From positions 744,001-808,000 of the forward strand of contig CAWIDE010000022.1 of NCBI GenBank assembly GCA_963834715.1: a DNA stretch of 64,000 nucleotides, given 5' to 3'. The position numbers were made by a program, and so were the translations under genes. The notes under the pieces are model-generated. The model had not been told where the DNA came from and ran no database searches. It saw nothing but the letters and a program-made list of their open reading frames with translations. Origin of the DNA: CAVSUZ01 sp963834715. Its GTDB lineage: Bacteria; Pseudomonadota; Alphaproteobacteria; Acetobacterales; Acetobacteraceae. This document shows positions 9,463 through 18,872 of the stretch, piece after piece (the first letter of the stretch is position 1; each line of letters opens with the position of its first letter).

Positions 9463-9883
9463 ATGACTCGGTCAACCGTGTCACTTATCGGCATAGCTAT
9501 GATACTCGCGCCGTGTGCTGCCCTTGCCGAGAACGTTCCTGATGCCTTCTCGGTTGAGTGGCAGGGAAAGCATCCCTGCGAGAAACTTTATGAGGATGCG
9601 CAGATTCGCGTCGGCCGCTGCACCTTTCCGCCTGGAGCTGTTCATCTGTGCCATTTCCACCCTGCCGATCTCGGCTACACCCTGAGCGGAGGAAAGGGTC
9701 AGGTGCGGGACGCGCGCGGCACGCGACAGTTTGAGGACAAGACTGGAGAATTCGGCAGCAGCAAGGGGCCGATACCAATGGCATGAGTTCAAGAATATCG
9801 GCGACACCACGATGACCTACTTAATAATCGAGAAGAAGTATGAGCCAGCGCCCGCTGTCGATCAGCAGGTCTGCAAGCAGTGA
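9463..9883 (+). pseudogene. Secreted cupin-domain protein, frameshifted
   Basis: The ATG at 9463 follows a strong GGAGGGAGG site. The product begins with a 22-residue signal peptide ending CAALA, then a small cupin barrel with HLCHFHPADLGYTL supplying metal-binding histidines. The frame stops at 9786, but the family C-terminus continues in another frame from 9779 (WHEFKNIGDTTMTYLIIEKK) to a TGA at 9881-9883. A single extra base in the CCAATGG stretch near 9778 explains the break. The rest is intact, so this is a very recent mutation or an assembly error. Confidence 0.75.
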
Positions 9884-10128
9884 TGCGTGACCCCCGCTCG
9901 CGCCCTCACGGCGACGGGCGACGCGAGCAACTCGCAAGCGCTTTTCACTGGAACGCCGTCCGAGCGGCCTCGTGGTGGTCGAGGAGGGGCGGATCGGGGT
10001 ATCGGATCTGGCCGTGTTTTATCCGGCCGATCATCAGCTCACGCTCGTCCACTTCCCGGCGAGTTCGGCGAAGCGGTGAAGTTGCGTCATGAATGGCTGG
10101 CGCAGCGAGGCGCCGGGGCCGGACATTA
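9884..10128 (+). pseudogene. Degenerate copy of the small gene at 11559
   Basis: Read across two frames, the DNA encodes VVEEGRIGVSDLAVFYPAD, then after a shift EAVKLRHEWLAQRG. These match EEGDIGLRDLAVFYSAD and EAERLRVEWLARR of the gene starting at 11559. At least one frameshift (around 10050-10070) and an altered N-terminus make it nonfunctional. It abuts the left end of an IS630 element. The two copies flank the IS in the same orientation. Confidence 0.6.
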
Positions 10129-11398
10129 GTTAAAAGCTCCGGGACCGGGGAACCAAACCGTTTCGGTGCCCGCTCCCGCATCAGGATGGCCGGGAAGGCG
10201 GCGGAGGTGGCGAGGCTGAGCGTAGCCAGTGCTAAGCACAATCCGGTTGGTTGACCAACGGTTGGCGATCGGATTCGCTGCCAGCACCGATTCGGAGGTG
10301 CAAGGCATGGCTGGAAAATCGCCACTCTCGGCCAGCGAGGAACAACGAGCGGCCTTGACGGTTCTGGCCAGCTCGCGTGATCGCGGCGAGGCGGATCGGG
10401 CGCGCGCCGTACTGCTGACGCTGGCCGGCTGGACCAGCCCGCGGATTGCCGAGGCGTTCGGCGTGCGCGAAGACACGGTTCGCCTGTGGCGCAGTGACTT
10501 CATGAGCGGCGGTATCGAGGCGTTGAGGGCCAGCGTGGCACCTGGCCCGGCCCCGGTGAAGAGTGAAGCGGCTTTGCGCGTCGTCACGCCCTTACTGGAG
10601 GAACCCGTGGCCGACCGGCGCAACTGGACGATCCCCCGGCTGCGCGCCGAGATCGAACTGCGTGAGGGCGTTCGCATCAGCCGGTCGCAATTATCCAAGG
10701 CGCTGCGCAAAAAAAGTTCCGTTGGCGACGACCGCGACACACGCTGAAGGGACGTCAGACCGCCGAGGAGGTCGAACGGGTCGGCCTGCGTCTGCAATTG
10801 CGCAAACAACAGGCGGAAGCCGGAGACATTGTTCTGCTCTATGGCGACGAAAGCGAGGCGTTGACGCATCCCTACCTCGCGCGCGTATGGGCCAAGGCGG
10901 CGGCGGACCTGCGTGTGCCGGCACCGGGCCAGGCCAAGAAGGTCGCGATGATGGGCTCGCTCGATCATGTCACACGCCAACTCATCGTGCACACCAGCCC
11001 AACCAAGCGCAGCAGCGATTTCGTCGCCCATCTGGAGCAACTGGATCGGCTTTATGGTCCCAAGCCCGGTCAACCCACCAAGCAGGTGGTGCTGGTCGAA
11101 GACAACGGTCCGATCCACACCAGCAAGCTCTCCCTGGCCGCGCTCGCCGCCCGTGCGCATTGGCTCACCGTCGAGTGGCTGCCCAGGTATGCGCCGGAAT
11201 TGAATGACATCGAGGTCGTCTGGCATGATCTCAAGGCGCATCATCTCGCCCATCGGACCTTCGCTGACGCAGACGCGCTCGACCGGGCGATCCACCAAGC
11301 CGTGGACGAGCTGAATACCGAGCGCCGGGTGCTGCCGTTGGCCAAGCCACGAATCTCTGCTTAGGATTTCCTGCGGCGGCTTGCGTTATTGCTTTAAC
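10129..11398 (+). mobile_element. IS630-family insertion sequence
   Basis: It holds one transposase split across two frames. Putative ends are GTTAAAAGC at 10129 and the near-complement GCTTTAAC ending 11398. The ends are tentative, because the terminal match is short and no TA duplication is clear. It sits between two copies of the same small gene. Confidence 0.65.
10307..11364 (+). CDS. IS630 transposase, probable -1 frameshift product
   Basis: The first frame (from 10307, MAGKSPLSASEEQ) carries the N-terminal HTH (TSPRIAEAFGVREDTVRLW). The second frame carries the DDE catalytic domain: LLYGDESEALTHPYL, VVLVEDNGPIHTS, LPRYAPELNDIE. The switch lies at a run of seven A residues at 10709-10715. 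A -1 shift there yields KFRWRRPRHTLKG, the usual IS630 linker, so this is probably programmed slippage rather than damage. Stop at 11364. Confidence 0.85.
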
Positions 11399-11558
11399 GG
11401 GAGTTGCAACGTACCTCGCGCTCGCCTCGGCTTGGTTGCTTGCCTTACCAGCGCGTCGCGCCGCTGTTGCTCAGGGACTTATCACTGACGCGCGAACGCG
11501 AAGGAGACCGAGCTAGAAGCGGTGCGCGCGAACTCGGCCGTAGCGTGAGGAGCTGAGC

Positions 11559-11963
11559 ATGAGCAAGCCGTTTTTCGCCCCCCGGCTGCGCGACGAGCGG
11601 CGCACGCAAGCGCTTCGCCTCGAACGCCGTGTGGGGCACGCGGTGGTCATCGAGGAGGGTGACATTGGGCTGCGCGATCTCGCCGTGTTTTATTCCGCCG
11701 ACTACGGGCTGGCGCTGGTGCGCTTCCTTAATGGCGACATTACCGAAGCGGAGCGCCTGCGCGTCGAGTGGCTGGCCCGGCGTAGCTGGAAAACCGCCTG
11801 GGCTCCGAAACGTGCCACGGCACGTTTACTGTTCCTTGTGTCCACTTCGAGAGGACTGAACACCACCTCGGACAGACCAAGGGTTAAGACGTCCGATACG
11901 GCCTCTCCGGCGGCCGCTGCTCCTTCGCCAACAGCGTCGGGCCCTCGCGTATACATCCGGTAG
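11559..11963 (+). CDS. Small unknown protein, probably disrupted at its 3' end
   Basis: The ATG at 11559 follows GAGGAGCTGAGC. The first 80 residues (EEGDIGLRDLAVFYSAD and EAERLRVEWLARR) are shared with the degenerate copy at 9884-10128, so this part is real coding sequence. I do not recognise the family. After about residue 82 the sequence becomes Ala/Pro/Ser-rich and overlaps another gene remnant on the opposite strand, so the natural C-terminus is probably lost. Confidence 0.5.
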   Translation: MSKPFFAPRLRDERRTQALRLERRVGHAVVIEEGDIGLRDLAVFYSADYGLALVRFLNGDITEAERLRVEWLARRSWKTAWAPKRATARLLFLVSTSRGLNTTSDRPRVKTSDTASPAAAAPSPTASGPRVYIR

Positions 11964-12130
11964 ATATCGCCGGACTTGTCGCCATCTTTCGAGGAGGCCG
12001 CCGGGCTTCCAAGCTCCGAAATGACATCGATCCGCTGGCTCGTCGTTTGCGGCCCGTGGCCTAAGCGTCGCGTCGTCGCGCTTGCGCTCGGCGGCGCTTC
12101 GAGGAAGCCTCCGTGCCCCTCCGCGACCAC
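11826..12130 (-). pseudogene. Remnant of a small-lipoprotein-like conserved protein
   Basis: The minus frame reads IDVISELGSPAASSKDGDKS, GDIYRMYTRG and EAVSDVLTLGLSEVVFSP. This ordering (LG-P, GD..DIYR, VLTLGLSE) is a familiar pattern of small envelope proteins in this group. The N-terminus lacks a signal peptide in frame; a strong AGGAGGG site and ATG at about 12143 lie in a different frame, and the C-terminus is truncated. It is best read as a decayed gene, and the assignment is by pattern only. Confidence 0.4.
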
Positions 12131-12246
12131 TCCGTTGGCTCCATGTGAACCCTCCTAGGCTCCGCCTCCTCCTCCCCTGAACTCCAACCCTCCTACCAAG
12201 GTTGAGGTTCGCGCTAACCCGGCCCAGACTGCTGCCGGAGGCCCCG

Positions 12247-12927
12247 ATGCAACCCGACGCCGACTTTTTCCCCACCATCCGGCGCGAGCTCTTCGTCGCC
12301 GCGGTCGGCGACGTTCTCGACAAAATGGGCCTGCAGCGGCAGTTTCTGCCCCCCGCTATCAAGCCCATCGACCCATCCATGGTCATCCTCGGCCGCGCCA
12401 TGCCGGTGCTGGAGGCCGACATCTTCTCGGAAACCACATCCGGCCGTGGCCACCTGACCGATAAATCCTTCGGCATGATGCTCGAGGCCCTCGACGACCT
12501 GAAACCCAACGAGGTGTACATCTGTGCCGGCGGCTCGCCCCGTTACGCCCTCTGGGGCGGGCTGATGTCCGCCCGCGCCATCAAATGCGGCGCGGCTGGC
12601 GCCGTGATGCACGGCTACCATCGGGACACCGCCGAGATCCTGAAGCTTAACTTCCCCGTCGCTTCCATTGGCGCCTACGCCCAGGACCAGGGACCCCGCG
12701 GCAAGGTCCTCGACTGGCGTGTCCCCATCGAGATCGAGGGCGTTCGCATCGCCCCGGGCGATATCATCTTTGCCGACCGTGACGGCGTGCTGATAGTCCC
12801 GGCGAACGCCGCCGAGGAAGCCTTCACCCGTGCGTTCGAGAAGGTCCGGAGTGAAAATCAGGTGCTGCAGGCCATCCAGGCCGGCATGACGACCGTCGAA
12901 GCTTTCAATAAGTTCGGAGTGATGTAG
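12247..12927 (+). CDS. RraA-like family protein (HMG/CHA aldolase or RNase regulator fold)
   Basis: The ATG at 12247 is preceded by GGAGG. The 226-residue product has the RraA fold signatures: VAAVGDVLDKMG near the N-terminus, GGLMSARAIKCGAAGAVMHG in the middle, and IAPGDIIFADRDGVLIVP before a helical tail. The RDGV acidic loop is typical of divalent-metal aldolases of this superfamily, and many members are not RNase E inhibitors. The neighbours (GFA, HD, nucleoside hydrolase) suggest small-molecule catabolism rather than RNA control. A second RraA-like C-terminus survives at 58858-59021. Confidence 0.85.
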   Translation: MQPDADFFPTIRRELFVAAVGDVLDKMGLQRQFLPPAIKPIDPSMVILGRAMPVLEADIFSETTSGRGHLTDKSFGMMLEALDDLKPNEVYICAGGSPRYALWGGLMSARAIKCGAAGAVMHGYHRDTAEILKLNFPVASIGAYAQDQGPRGKVLDWRVPIEIEGVRIAPGDIIFADRDGVLIVPANAAEEAFTRAFEKVRSENQVLQAIQAGMTTVEAFNKFGVM

Positions 12928-12931
12928 TCTC

Positions 12932-13393
12932 ATGTCCGACCGCACGCCTACCCATACCGGCGGCTGCCAGTGCGGCGCCGTCCGCTTCTACGCCGAGCCA
13001 ATCGCCGGCCTTTGCCACTGCCGGATGTGCCAGAAAGCCGCCGGCGGTCCCTTCTGGGCCTGGGCCAGTATGGCGACGACGGAGTTCGCCTGGACCGCCG
13101 CCGAGCCCGCCTGGTTCCGTTCATCCTCCGCCGCGCGTCGCTGCTTCTGCCAGCGCTGCGGCACGCCGCTCGGCTTCCAGTGGGACCGCAGGGCCAACGA
13201 AATCGACCTCGGCATCGCCACTCTGGACGACCCAGCCAACGTGCGCCCCACGAAGGCGGTCGGCATCGAAAGCCGCTTGCCCTGGTGCGACGCCTCGCTC
13301 TTCGATCTGCCATCGTACCGCACCGGCGAACTCACCCCGCCCGAGGACCTCTCCAAAATCCAGATTTTCCAGCAGCCGGACCTCCCGGCATGA
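12932..13393 (+). CDS. GFA/CENP-V family zinc protein
   Basis: A 153-residue Mss4-like fold protein with GGCQCGAVR, CHCRMCQK and FCQRCGTPL, the seven zinc-binding cysteines of the glutathione-dependent formaldehyde-activating (GFA) family. The function of most members is unknown, and formaldehyde binding should not be assumed. It starts 4 bp after the RraA-like stop and its stop overlaps the next ATG (ATGA), so these three genes form an operon. Confidence 0.88.
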   Translation: MSDRTPTHTGGCQCGAVRFYAEPIAGLCHCRMCQKAAGGPFWAWASMATTEFAWTAAEPAWFRSSSAARRCFCQRCGTPLGFQWDRRANEIDLGIATLDDPANVRPTKAVGIESRLPWCDASLFDLPSYRTGELTPPEDLSKIQIFQQPDLPA

Positions 13394-13938
13394 CCATCCT
13401 TGCCGAGATCGAAAACTTGCTCACCACCAATGGCCGGCGCCGCTACGGCCTGCGCGACATTTCCCAGCTCCAGCATGCCCTGCAAGCGGCCCTGCTCGCG
13501 GAACAGCAGCATGAGCCTGCCTCGCTAATCGCGGCCGCCCTGTTGCACGACATCGGCCACATGGTCCACGAGCTCGGCGAAAACCCGGCCGAAAGCCGGA
13601 TCGACGACCGGCACGAGGAGCATGGACACGCGTGGCTCACCCGCCATTTCGGCTCCGACGTCACCGAGCCGGTCCGCCTGCACGTCGCCGCCAAGCGCTA
13701 CCTCTGCGCCATCGAGCCGCACTACCTCGGCAAGCTCGCCCCGGATTCCATCACCTCACTGGAGCTGCAGGGCGGGCCAATGACCGAGGCCGAAGCCGCG
13801 ACCTTCCGCGCATCACCTCACGCCCAGGTCGCGATCCACCTCCGCCGCTTTGACGACGCCGCCAAGGTGAAAGACCTTCCGACCCCGCCCGTCAGCCACT
13901 TTATGCCTTATGTCGCTGCTTGCCTGAAATCAGAGTGA
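13390..13938 (+). CDS. HD-domain protein of the PhnZ-like diiron oxygenase group
   Basis: The start is the ATG at 13390 overlapping the GFA stop by 4 bp, giving 182 residues. Metal ligands of the HD fold are visible: QLQHALQ, ALLHDIGHM, DRHEEHGHAWL, and the signature TEPVRLHVAAKRYLCAIEP. That last segment is characteristic of the phosphonate-degradation HD-domain group, whose member PhnZ is a mixed-valent diiron oxygenase. No other phosphonate gene is present, so the substrate is open. Confidence 0.8.
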   Translation: MTILAEIENLLTTNGRRRYGLRDISQLQHALQAALLAEQQHEPASLIAAALLHDIGHMVHELGENPAESRIDDRHEEHGHAWLTRHFGSDVTEPVRLHVAAKRYLCAIEPHYLGKLAPDSITSLELQGGPMTEAEAATFRASPHAQVAIHLRRFDDAAKVKDLPTPPVSHFMPYVAACLKSE

Positions 13939-13966
13939 GCCTGCCAGTCCGTCACCTCGCCCCGTC

Positions 13967-14890
13967 ATGCCCCTCCCGGTCATCATCGACTGCGACCCCG
14001 GAACCGACGACGCTTTCGCGCTGCTGTTGGCCTTTGCCTCACCGGAACTCGATGTTCGCGCCGTCACAGTCTCCGGCGGCAACGTCCCGCTAAGCGATAC
14101 GCTTCGCAACGCCCTTTCGCTTCGCGCTCTCGCCGGCGCCAGAGTCCCGGTCTTCGCCGGCGCCGATCGCCCCCTGCTCGGCACCTTCACCGGCGAGACC
14201 CGGGTCCATGGCCCCGACGGCCTCCATGCCATCCCGCTCCCGCCCGCTGCCGACCCCGAACCGGAACTCGCCGCCGATGCCATCAGGCGCATTCTCCGCG
14301 AGGCCGCCGAACCCATCACGCTCGTCGGCATCGCGCCGGTGACCAACTTCGCGCTCGCCGTGGCTACCGAACCCGTGCTGCACGCCAAAATCGCCCAGAT
14401 CGTGCTGATGAGCGGCGCCTGGGCGGAGGGCAACATAACCCCCTCAGCCGAATTCAATGCCTTCAGCGACCCCGAGGCTCTGCAAATCGTCCTCGACCTC
14501 GTCCGCCCGGTTGTCCTCGCCACTCTCGAACTTACAGCCCAAGCCCTCGCCACGCCCGAGCGTCTGGCGCGGCTCCGCGCCACCGGCTCCAGCACCGCAC
14601 TCCGCATACTCTGCGACATTCAGGATCGCGTGCCGCCATCCCCTCGGCTCGGCGGAATTGGCGCACCGCTGCACGACCCCTGTGCCGTCGCCTGGCTGAT
14701 CCAGCCCTCGCTCTTCGCCACCCGAGCCTGCCCGGCCCGCGTCGATCTCGGCCCGGGTCCCAGCCGCGGCCGCACTGTCATCGATCGCTGGAACCGCACC
14801 CGCCAATCCGCCAACGTGACCGTCCTCGAGACCCTGAACGTGGATGGATTTTTCGCCCTTCTCGCGGAACGTCTTTCGCGCCTGCCGTAA
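13967..14890 (+). CDS. Nucleoside hydrolase (inosine/uridine-preferring type)
   Basis: A 307-residue protein opening with IIDCDPGTDDAFAL, the calcium-binding DxDxxxDD motif of nucleoside N-ribohydrolases. VTVSGGNVPL, VGIAPVTNFALA and HDPCAVAWL (the distal Asp) are also intact. It cleaves the N-glycosidic bond of ribonucleosides to base plus ribose. It is 28 bp downstream of the HD gene on the same strand and likely in the same transcript. Confidence 0.9.
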   Translation: MPLPVIIDCDPGTDDAFALLLAFASPELDVRAVTVSGGNVPLSDTLRNALSLRALAGARVPVFAGADRPLLGTFTGETRVHGPDGLHAIPLPPAADPEPELAADAIRRILREAAEPITLVGIAPVTNFALAVATEPVLHAKIAQIVLMSGAWAEGNITPSAEFNAFSDPEALQIVLDLVRPVVLATLELTAQALATPERLARLRATGSSTALRILCDIQDRVPPSPRLGGIGAPLHDPCAVAWLIQPSLFATRACPARVDLGPGPSRGRTVIDRWNRTRQSANVTVLETLNVDGFFALLAERLSRLP

Positions 14891-14925
14891 ATGCTTCGCT
14901 TCGCTGCAAAAACAACGGCCGAGCG

Positions 14926-17428
14926 TCAGTCCGCCGCCGCATGCTCCAATCGCTGCGGTCTCTCCACCGCCCAGACTTCACTGTCGTCTGACAACTCACA
15001 ACTAACAATTGACAACTGATTTTGGGGCATCGGGCGCCCAAGCAAGAAGCCTTGCACCTCCGTGCACCCTGCCTCCCTCACGGCGGCCAGCTGTTCCGTC
15101 GTCTCCACTCCCTCGGCTGTCGTCGTCATCCCAAGCTGTTGCGCGAGCCCGGTAATGGACTGCACAATCGCCAGGCAATCCGGCCGGGTGCGGATTTCCC
15201 GCACGAACGACTGATCCACCTTGATTTTGTCGAACGGAAAACGCTGCAGATAGCTCAGGCTGGAATACCCAGTGCCGAAGTCATCCAGCGCGATGCGTAC
15301 CCCAAGCTCCCGTAACCGGTGCAGGGTGGCAAACACCTGTTCATTACTGTGTAGCAATGCCGATTCGGTGATCTCCAGTTCCAGGCGACCGGCCGGCAAT
15401 CCAGCCGTTGCGAGTGCCTGCTTAACCTGCTCCACCACATTCTCGCTGTGCAACTGCATCGGCGAAAGGTTGACCGCAACTTTCACCCGATCCGGCCACG
15501 CGATCGCATCCTGGCAGGCCCGCCGCAGCACCCACTCCCCAATCGGGGCAATCAGGCGGAAATCCTCCGCTATTGAAATGAACTGCGAAGGCGGGATCAT
15601 CCCCCGTTGCGGATGCCGCCACCGCAGCAGCGCCTCGAACCCGCTCACGCCTCCATGCAGCAGGTCGAACAACGGCTGATAAAATACTTCGAACTCGCCC
15701 CGGCTCAGTGCTTCCCGCAAATCGATTTCGATTGCCCGCCGCTCCTGGATCTCGGCATCCATCTCCTCTTGAAAGAACCGATATTTCCCGCGCCCCTCGG
15801 CCTTTGCCCGATACAGCGCCATATCGGCGCATTTCAAAAGAACATCGGCCGATGTGCCGCTCTCGGGCGCGACCGCGATTCCGATACTGGTACCCACTAC
15901 TGCCGGCTGCTCGTCAATCTGGTACGGCTTGTTCAGAGTCTCCACGATCCGGCGCGCCAGCATCTCCGCATCTTCCGGCTGGTTGCCCGAGCACTGGAGC
16001 ACCGCAAATTCATCTCCGCCCAGACGCGCCACCAGATCGCTCTCGCGAATGCAGCCGCGTAACCGGCCCGCCACCGCCTCCAATAGCGCATCGCCCGCAG
16101 GGTGCCCCAGAGTGTCGTTGACGTCCTTGAAATAATCCAGATCCAGACACAGCACCGCCAGACCTTCGCCCGTGCCGTTCAGTCGTACCAGAGCTGCCTC
16201 CATCCGCTCACGGAACAACAGTCGGTTCGGCAAGCCCGTCAATGCATCGTGGTGAGCCATGAAGCTGATCTGCGCCTCGGCCCGCCGCCGCTCGCTGATG
16301 TCCTCATACGTCGCAACCCAGCCACCGTCCTCCATCGGCTGGTGCGAAACCGCCAGCGCCCGTCCCTCGTTGTCCTCCTGGAAGAACTTCCCCGCCCGCC
16401 CCGTTGCGGCCAGCACCTCCTGCTCCACACGCACGGATTCGACCATCCGCGCGTCATACCGTCCGGACCGGCTGATCGCCCCGAACACTTCGCCCACCGA
16501 TGCCCCAGGGCGGACCACCACCCGCGACAACCCGAACAACTCCAGGAAGCGCACATTGCATTCGATTAGCCGCTGGTCCGAGTCCGCCAGGCACAGCGCC
16601 TGAGACATGTTGTTCAGCGCCGCATCGAACCGTGCATTCTGGATGTGCAGTTCCATATCGCGCGCTCGCAGGATTTGGTTGTGAAGCTGAGCTTCCGCCA
16701 TCGACTGCTCTACCCGCCGATTTGCCTCCGCCAGCTCGATGCTGGTTCGCTGCAGATCGTCCACCAGGTTCTGAACCTCAGCATGGGTGCGCTTGAGCGT
16801 CCGGTTTTGCCGTGCCAGAAATCCAGCCAATCCGAATAAACAAGCCAACAGGGCCCCCAGCAATCCGGCGAACAGCCGTTGCAGAAATACCAACTCATCT
16901 AGTCGCTGCCGCCTTGCCTGCGCGCCACGTGCCTCCGGCACTATGGCCAACCGCAGCACCTCCGGGGTAAGCGGTAGCAACAGCTGCAGTGCCCGGCCGG
17001 CTGTCCCGGGCTGGTCGATGTGCTCGATCAGCGGCCCGACCTGCTCCAGGACAGCAGCCGCATCGCTCTGCTTGAGTTCCGCGATGCTTCTGCGTACGCT
17101 TTCGTATCTCGCGGCTACCTCGTCACGCGTCACTCCACTCCCAGGGTACTTGCTGGGCGCTGATCGCCGCTTCCAGTCGGGCCATCTCCAGCCCGCTCTG
17201 GCTCGTAACCCTCGCGAGGTAGTTCCCTGATACCCCTTCCAGGGCGCCCCGGTGCTGCATGATCAGGACCGAAACGCACAGCAACGCCGAGGCCAGCAGA
17301 CCAACGGCCCCGGTAAGAGCCAGCCGGAAGGAAAAGCCGCAGCACGCCACGGATCTTCGGCTTTGTCCGTCACTGATTTGCCCCACAGGCTCACCAGATC
17401 GGACATCCGCCATACTTACTTGAACCAT
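14926..17428 (-). pseudogene. Membrane GGDEF-EAL protein (c-di-GMP turnover), split by a frameshift near its N-terminus
   Basis: The main frame (14926-17133, 735 residues) holds a transmembrane helix (LFAGLLGALLACLFGLAGFL), a coiled coil, a PAS-like segment (NNMSQALCLADSDQRLIECN), a GGDEF domain with intact LARLGGDEFAVL, and an EAL domain with EALLRWRHP and DDFGTGYSSLSYL. The preceding frame (to 17123) encodes the missing first membrane helix (LALTGAVGLLASALLCVSVL) and the start of the periplasmic sensor. A one-base shift around 17125-17133 joins them into the usual TM-periplasm-TM architecture. If the break is real, the short form could still start at the GTG at 17133. Confidence 0.85.
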
Positions 17429-17588
17429 CCCGCCGCGAGACCGAGCCCTAAGCCGCCGACCAAGCAGCATGCGCTGCCCCGAAAGTTACGCTGGCGAACA
17501 ATGCCCCGGCATTGGTTTACAATTCACAAAGAAATATTCTGATGGACGATCAGACGGACAACGCCCTCCTCCATTCTCGAACTTGCTT

Positions 17589-17638
17589 CGACCATATGTT
17601 GGGGTCTAGCGGCACTCCAGCACACTATATTAAGCTAC
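17589..17638. promoter_or_regulatory. Possible NrdR box pair upstream of nrdB
   Basis: Two segments resemble the NrdR core CwAtATaTwG: CCATATGTTG at 17592-17601 and CTATATTAAG at 17625-17634, each 8 of 10 matches and 33 bp apart (about three helical turns). NrdR represses ribonucleotide reductase genes through paired boxes. The location between an upstream in-frame ATG and the chosen nrdB start supports the later start. Prediction by eye only. Confidence 0.45.
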
Positions 17639-17664
17639 CGCATCTTTTTCGGAGCGAATTTGCC

Positions 17665-18681
17665 ATGGATCGATCCGCCGCGCCCGCCGGCCAGGATTTC
17701 GCCCTTCAGAATGCCCCCCCACCGGGCCTCCTCACCGAGAACCCCGTTTACAAGCCGTTCCGCTACCCTTGGGCCTATGAGGCCTGGCTCACCCAACAGC
17801 GCGTCCACTGGCTTCCCGAGGAAGTCCCGCTGGCCGACGACGTAAAGGACTGGCACCGCAACCTTACCGTAGCCGAGCGTAATCTGCTGACCCAGATATT
17901 CCGCTTCTTCACCCAGGCGGACGTCGAGGTGAACAACTGCTACATGAAGCACTACAGCCGGGTGTTCAAACCCACCGAAGTGCTGATGATGCTGTCCGCC
18001 TTCTCCAACATCGAGACCGTCCACATAGCCGCCTACAGCCACCTGCTCGACACCATCGGTATGCCCGAAGCGGAGTACCAGGCTTTCCTCAAATACAAGG
18101 AGATGAAGGACAAGTACGACTACATGCAGGGCTTTTCGGTCGATAGCCGGTACGAAATCGCGAAGACCCTCGCTGCGTTCGGCGCCTTTACCGAAGGGCT
18201 ACAGTTGTTCGCCTCATTCGCCATCCTGCTGAACTTCCCGCGGTTCGGTAAAATGAAGGGCATGGGCCAGATCATCTCCTGGTCCGTGCGCGACGAAACC
18301 CTGCATTGCGTCTCTGTAATCCGCCTGTTCCGGACCTTCGTGCAGGAAAACCCCGAGATCTGGACCGAGCAGTTCCGCCGAGACATCTACACCATCTGCG
18401 CCACGATCGTGGAGCATGAGGACGCCTTCATCGAACTCGCTTTCGAGCAGGGGTCTGTGGAGGGTCTGACGGCACGCGAGGTAAAGGATTACATCCGATA
18501 CATCGCCGACCGCCGCCTGGTGCAGCTCGGGCTTAACCCGATCTTCCGGATCGCCCGCAATCCGCTGCCCTGGCTGGATGAGATGCTGAACGCGGTTGAG
18601 CATACTAACTTTTTTGAGAACCGGGCGACAGAATACAGCAAGGCAGCTACCGCCGGTACTCTGGGAAGAAGCGTTCGATGA
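17665..18681 (+). CDS. nrdB: Class Ia ribonucleotide reductase beta subunit
   Basis: The start at 17665 (MDRSAAPAGQDF) gives 338 residues, normal for the family. It houses the diiron centre and tyrosyl radical: ERNLLTQIFRFFTQADVEV, SNIETVHIAAYSHLLDT (Glu, His and radical Tyr region) and SWSVRDETLHC are intact. The product partners with NrdA to reduce ribonucleotides; nrdA is not in the window. An ATG at 17512 would add 51 unlike residues and span the probable NrdR sites, so it was rejected. Confidence 0.93.
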   Translation: MDRSAAPAGQDFALQNAPPPGLLTENPVYKPFRYPWAYEAWLTQQRVHWLPEEVPLADDVKDWHRNLTVAERNLLTQIFRFFTQADVEVNNCYMKHYSRVFKPTEVLMMLSAFSNIETVHIAAYSHLLDTIGMPEAEYQAFLKYKEMKDKYDYMQGFSVDSRYEIAKTLAAFGAFTEGLQLFASFAILLNFPRFGKMKGMGQIISWSVRDETLHCVSVIRLFRTFVQENPEIWTEQFRRDIYTICATIVEHEDAFIELAFEQGSVEGLTAREVKDYIRYIADRRLVQLGLNPIFRIARNPLPWLDEMLNAVEHTNFFENRATEYSKAATAGTLGRSVR

Positions 18682-18784
18682 GGGATCATCCGAACCCAAC
18701 TCCGTGTCCCAGGCGGGAGACCCTGCCCACTCGGCGCCCACTCATTGAGACGCTTCGACGCAAATTATGTCTGATTAACGCCTG

Positions 18785-18796
18785 ATTGACGTCAAT
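18785..18796. promoter_or_regulatory. Perfect 12-bp palindrome ATTGACGTCAAT
   Basis: This lies in the 190-bp gap between nrdB and the next gene, followed by TTTGACG. It could be a dimeric regulator site for the downstream gene. The factor is unknown. Confidence 0.35.
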
Positions 18797-18872
18797 TTGA
18801 CGATAGTGTGCTCGTCTTCCGCCACATTAGACCAACTGATTGCATAATCCAGGGACCCTTGCGGATTACGCT

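Noticed and set aside
10307..11364. IS630 transposase as a pseudogene
   Set aside because: The frame change falls on a seven-A run with the standard IS630 linker restored by a -1 shift, so programmed slippage is more likely than damage.
17512..17664. Longer NrdB N-terminus from the ATG at 17512
   Set aside because: The extra 51 residues are unlike NrdB and the interval contains likely NrdR sites.
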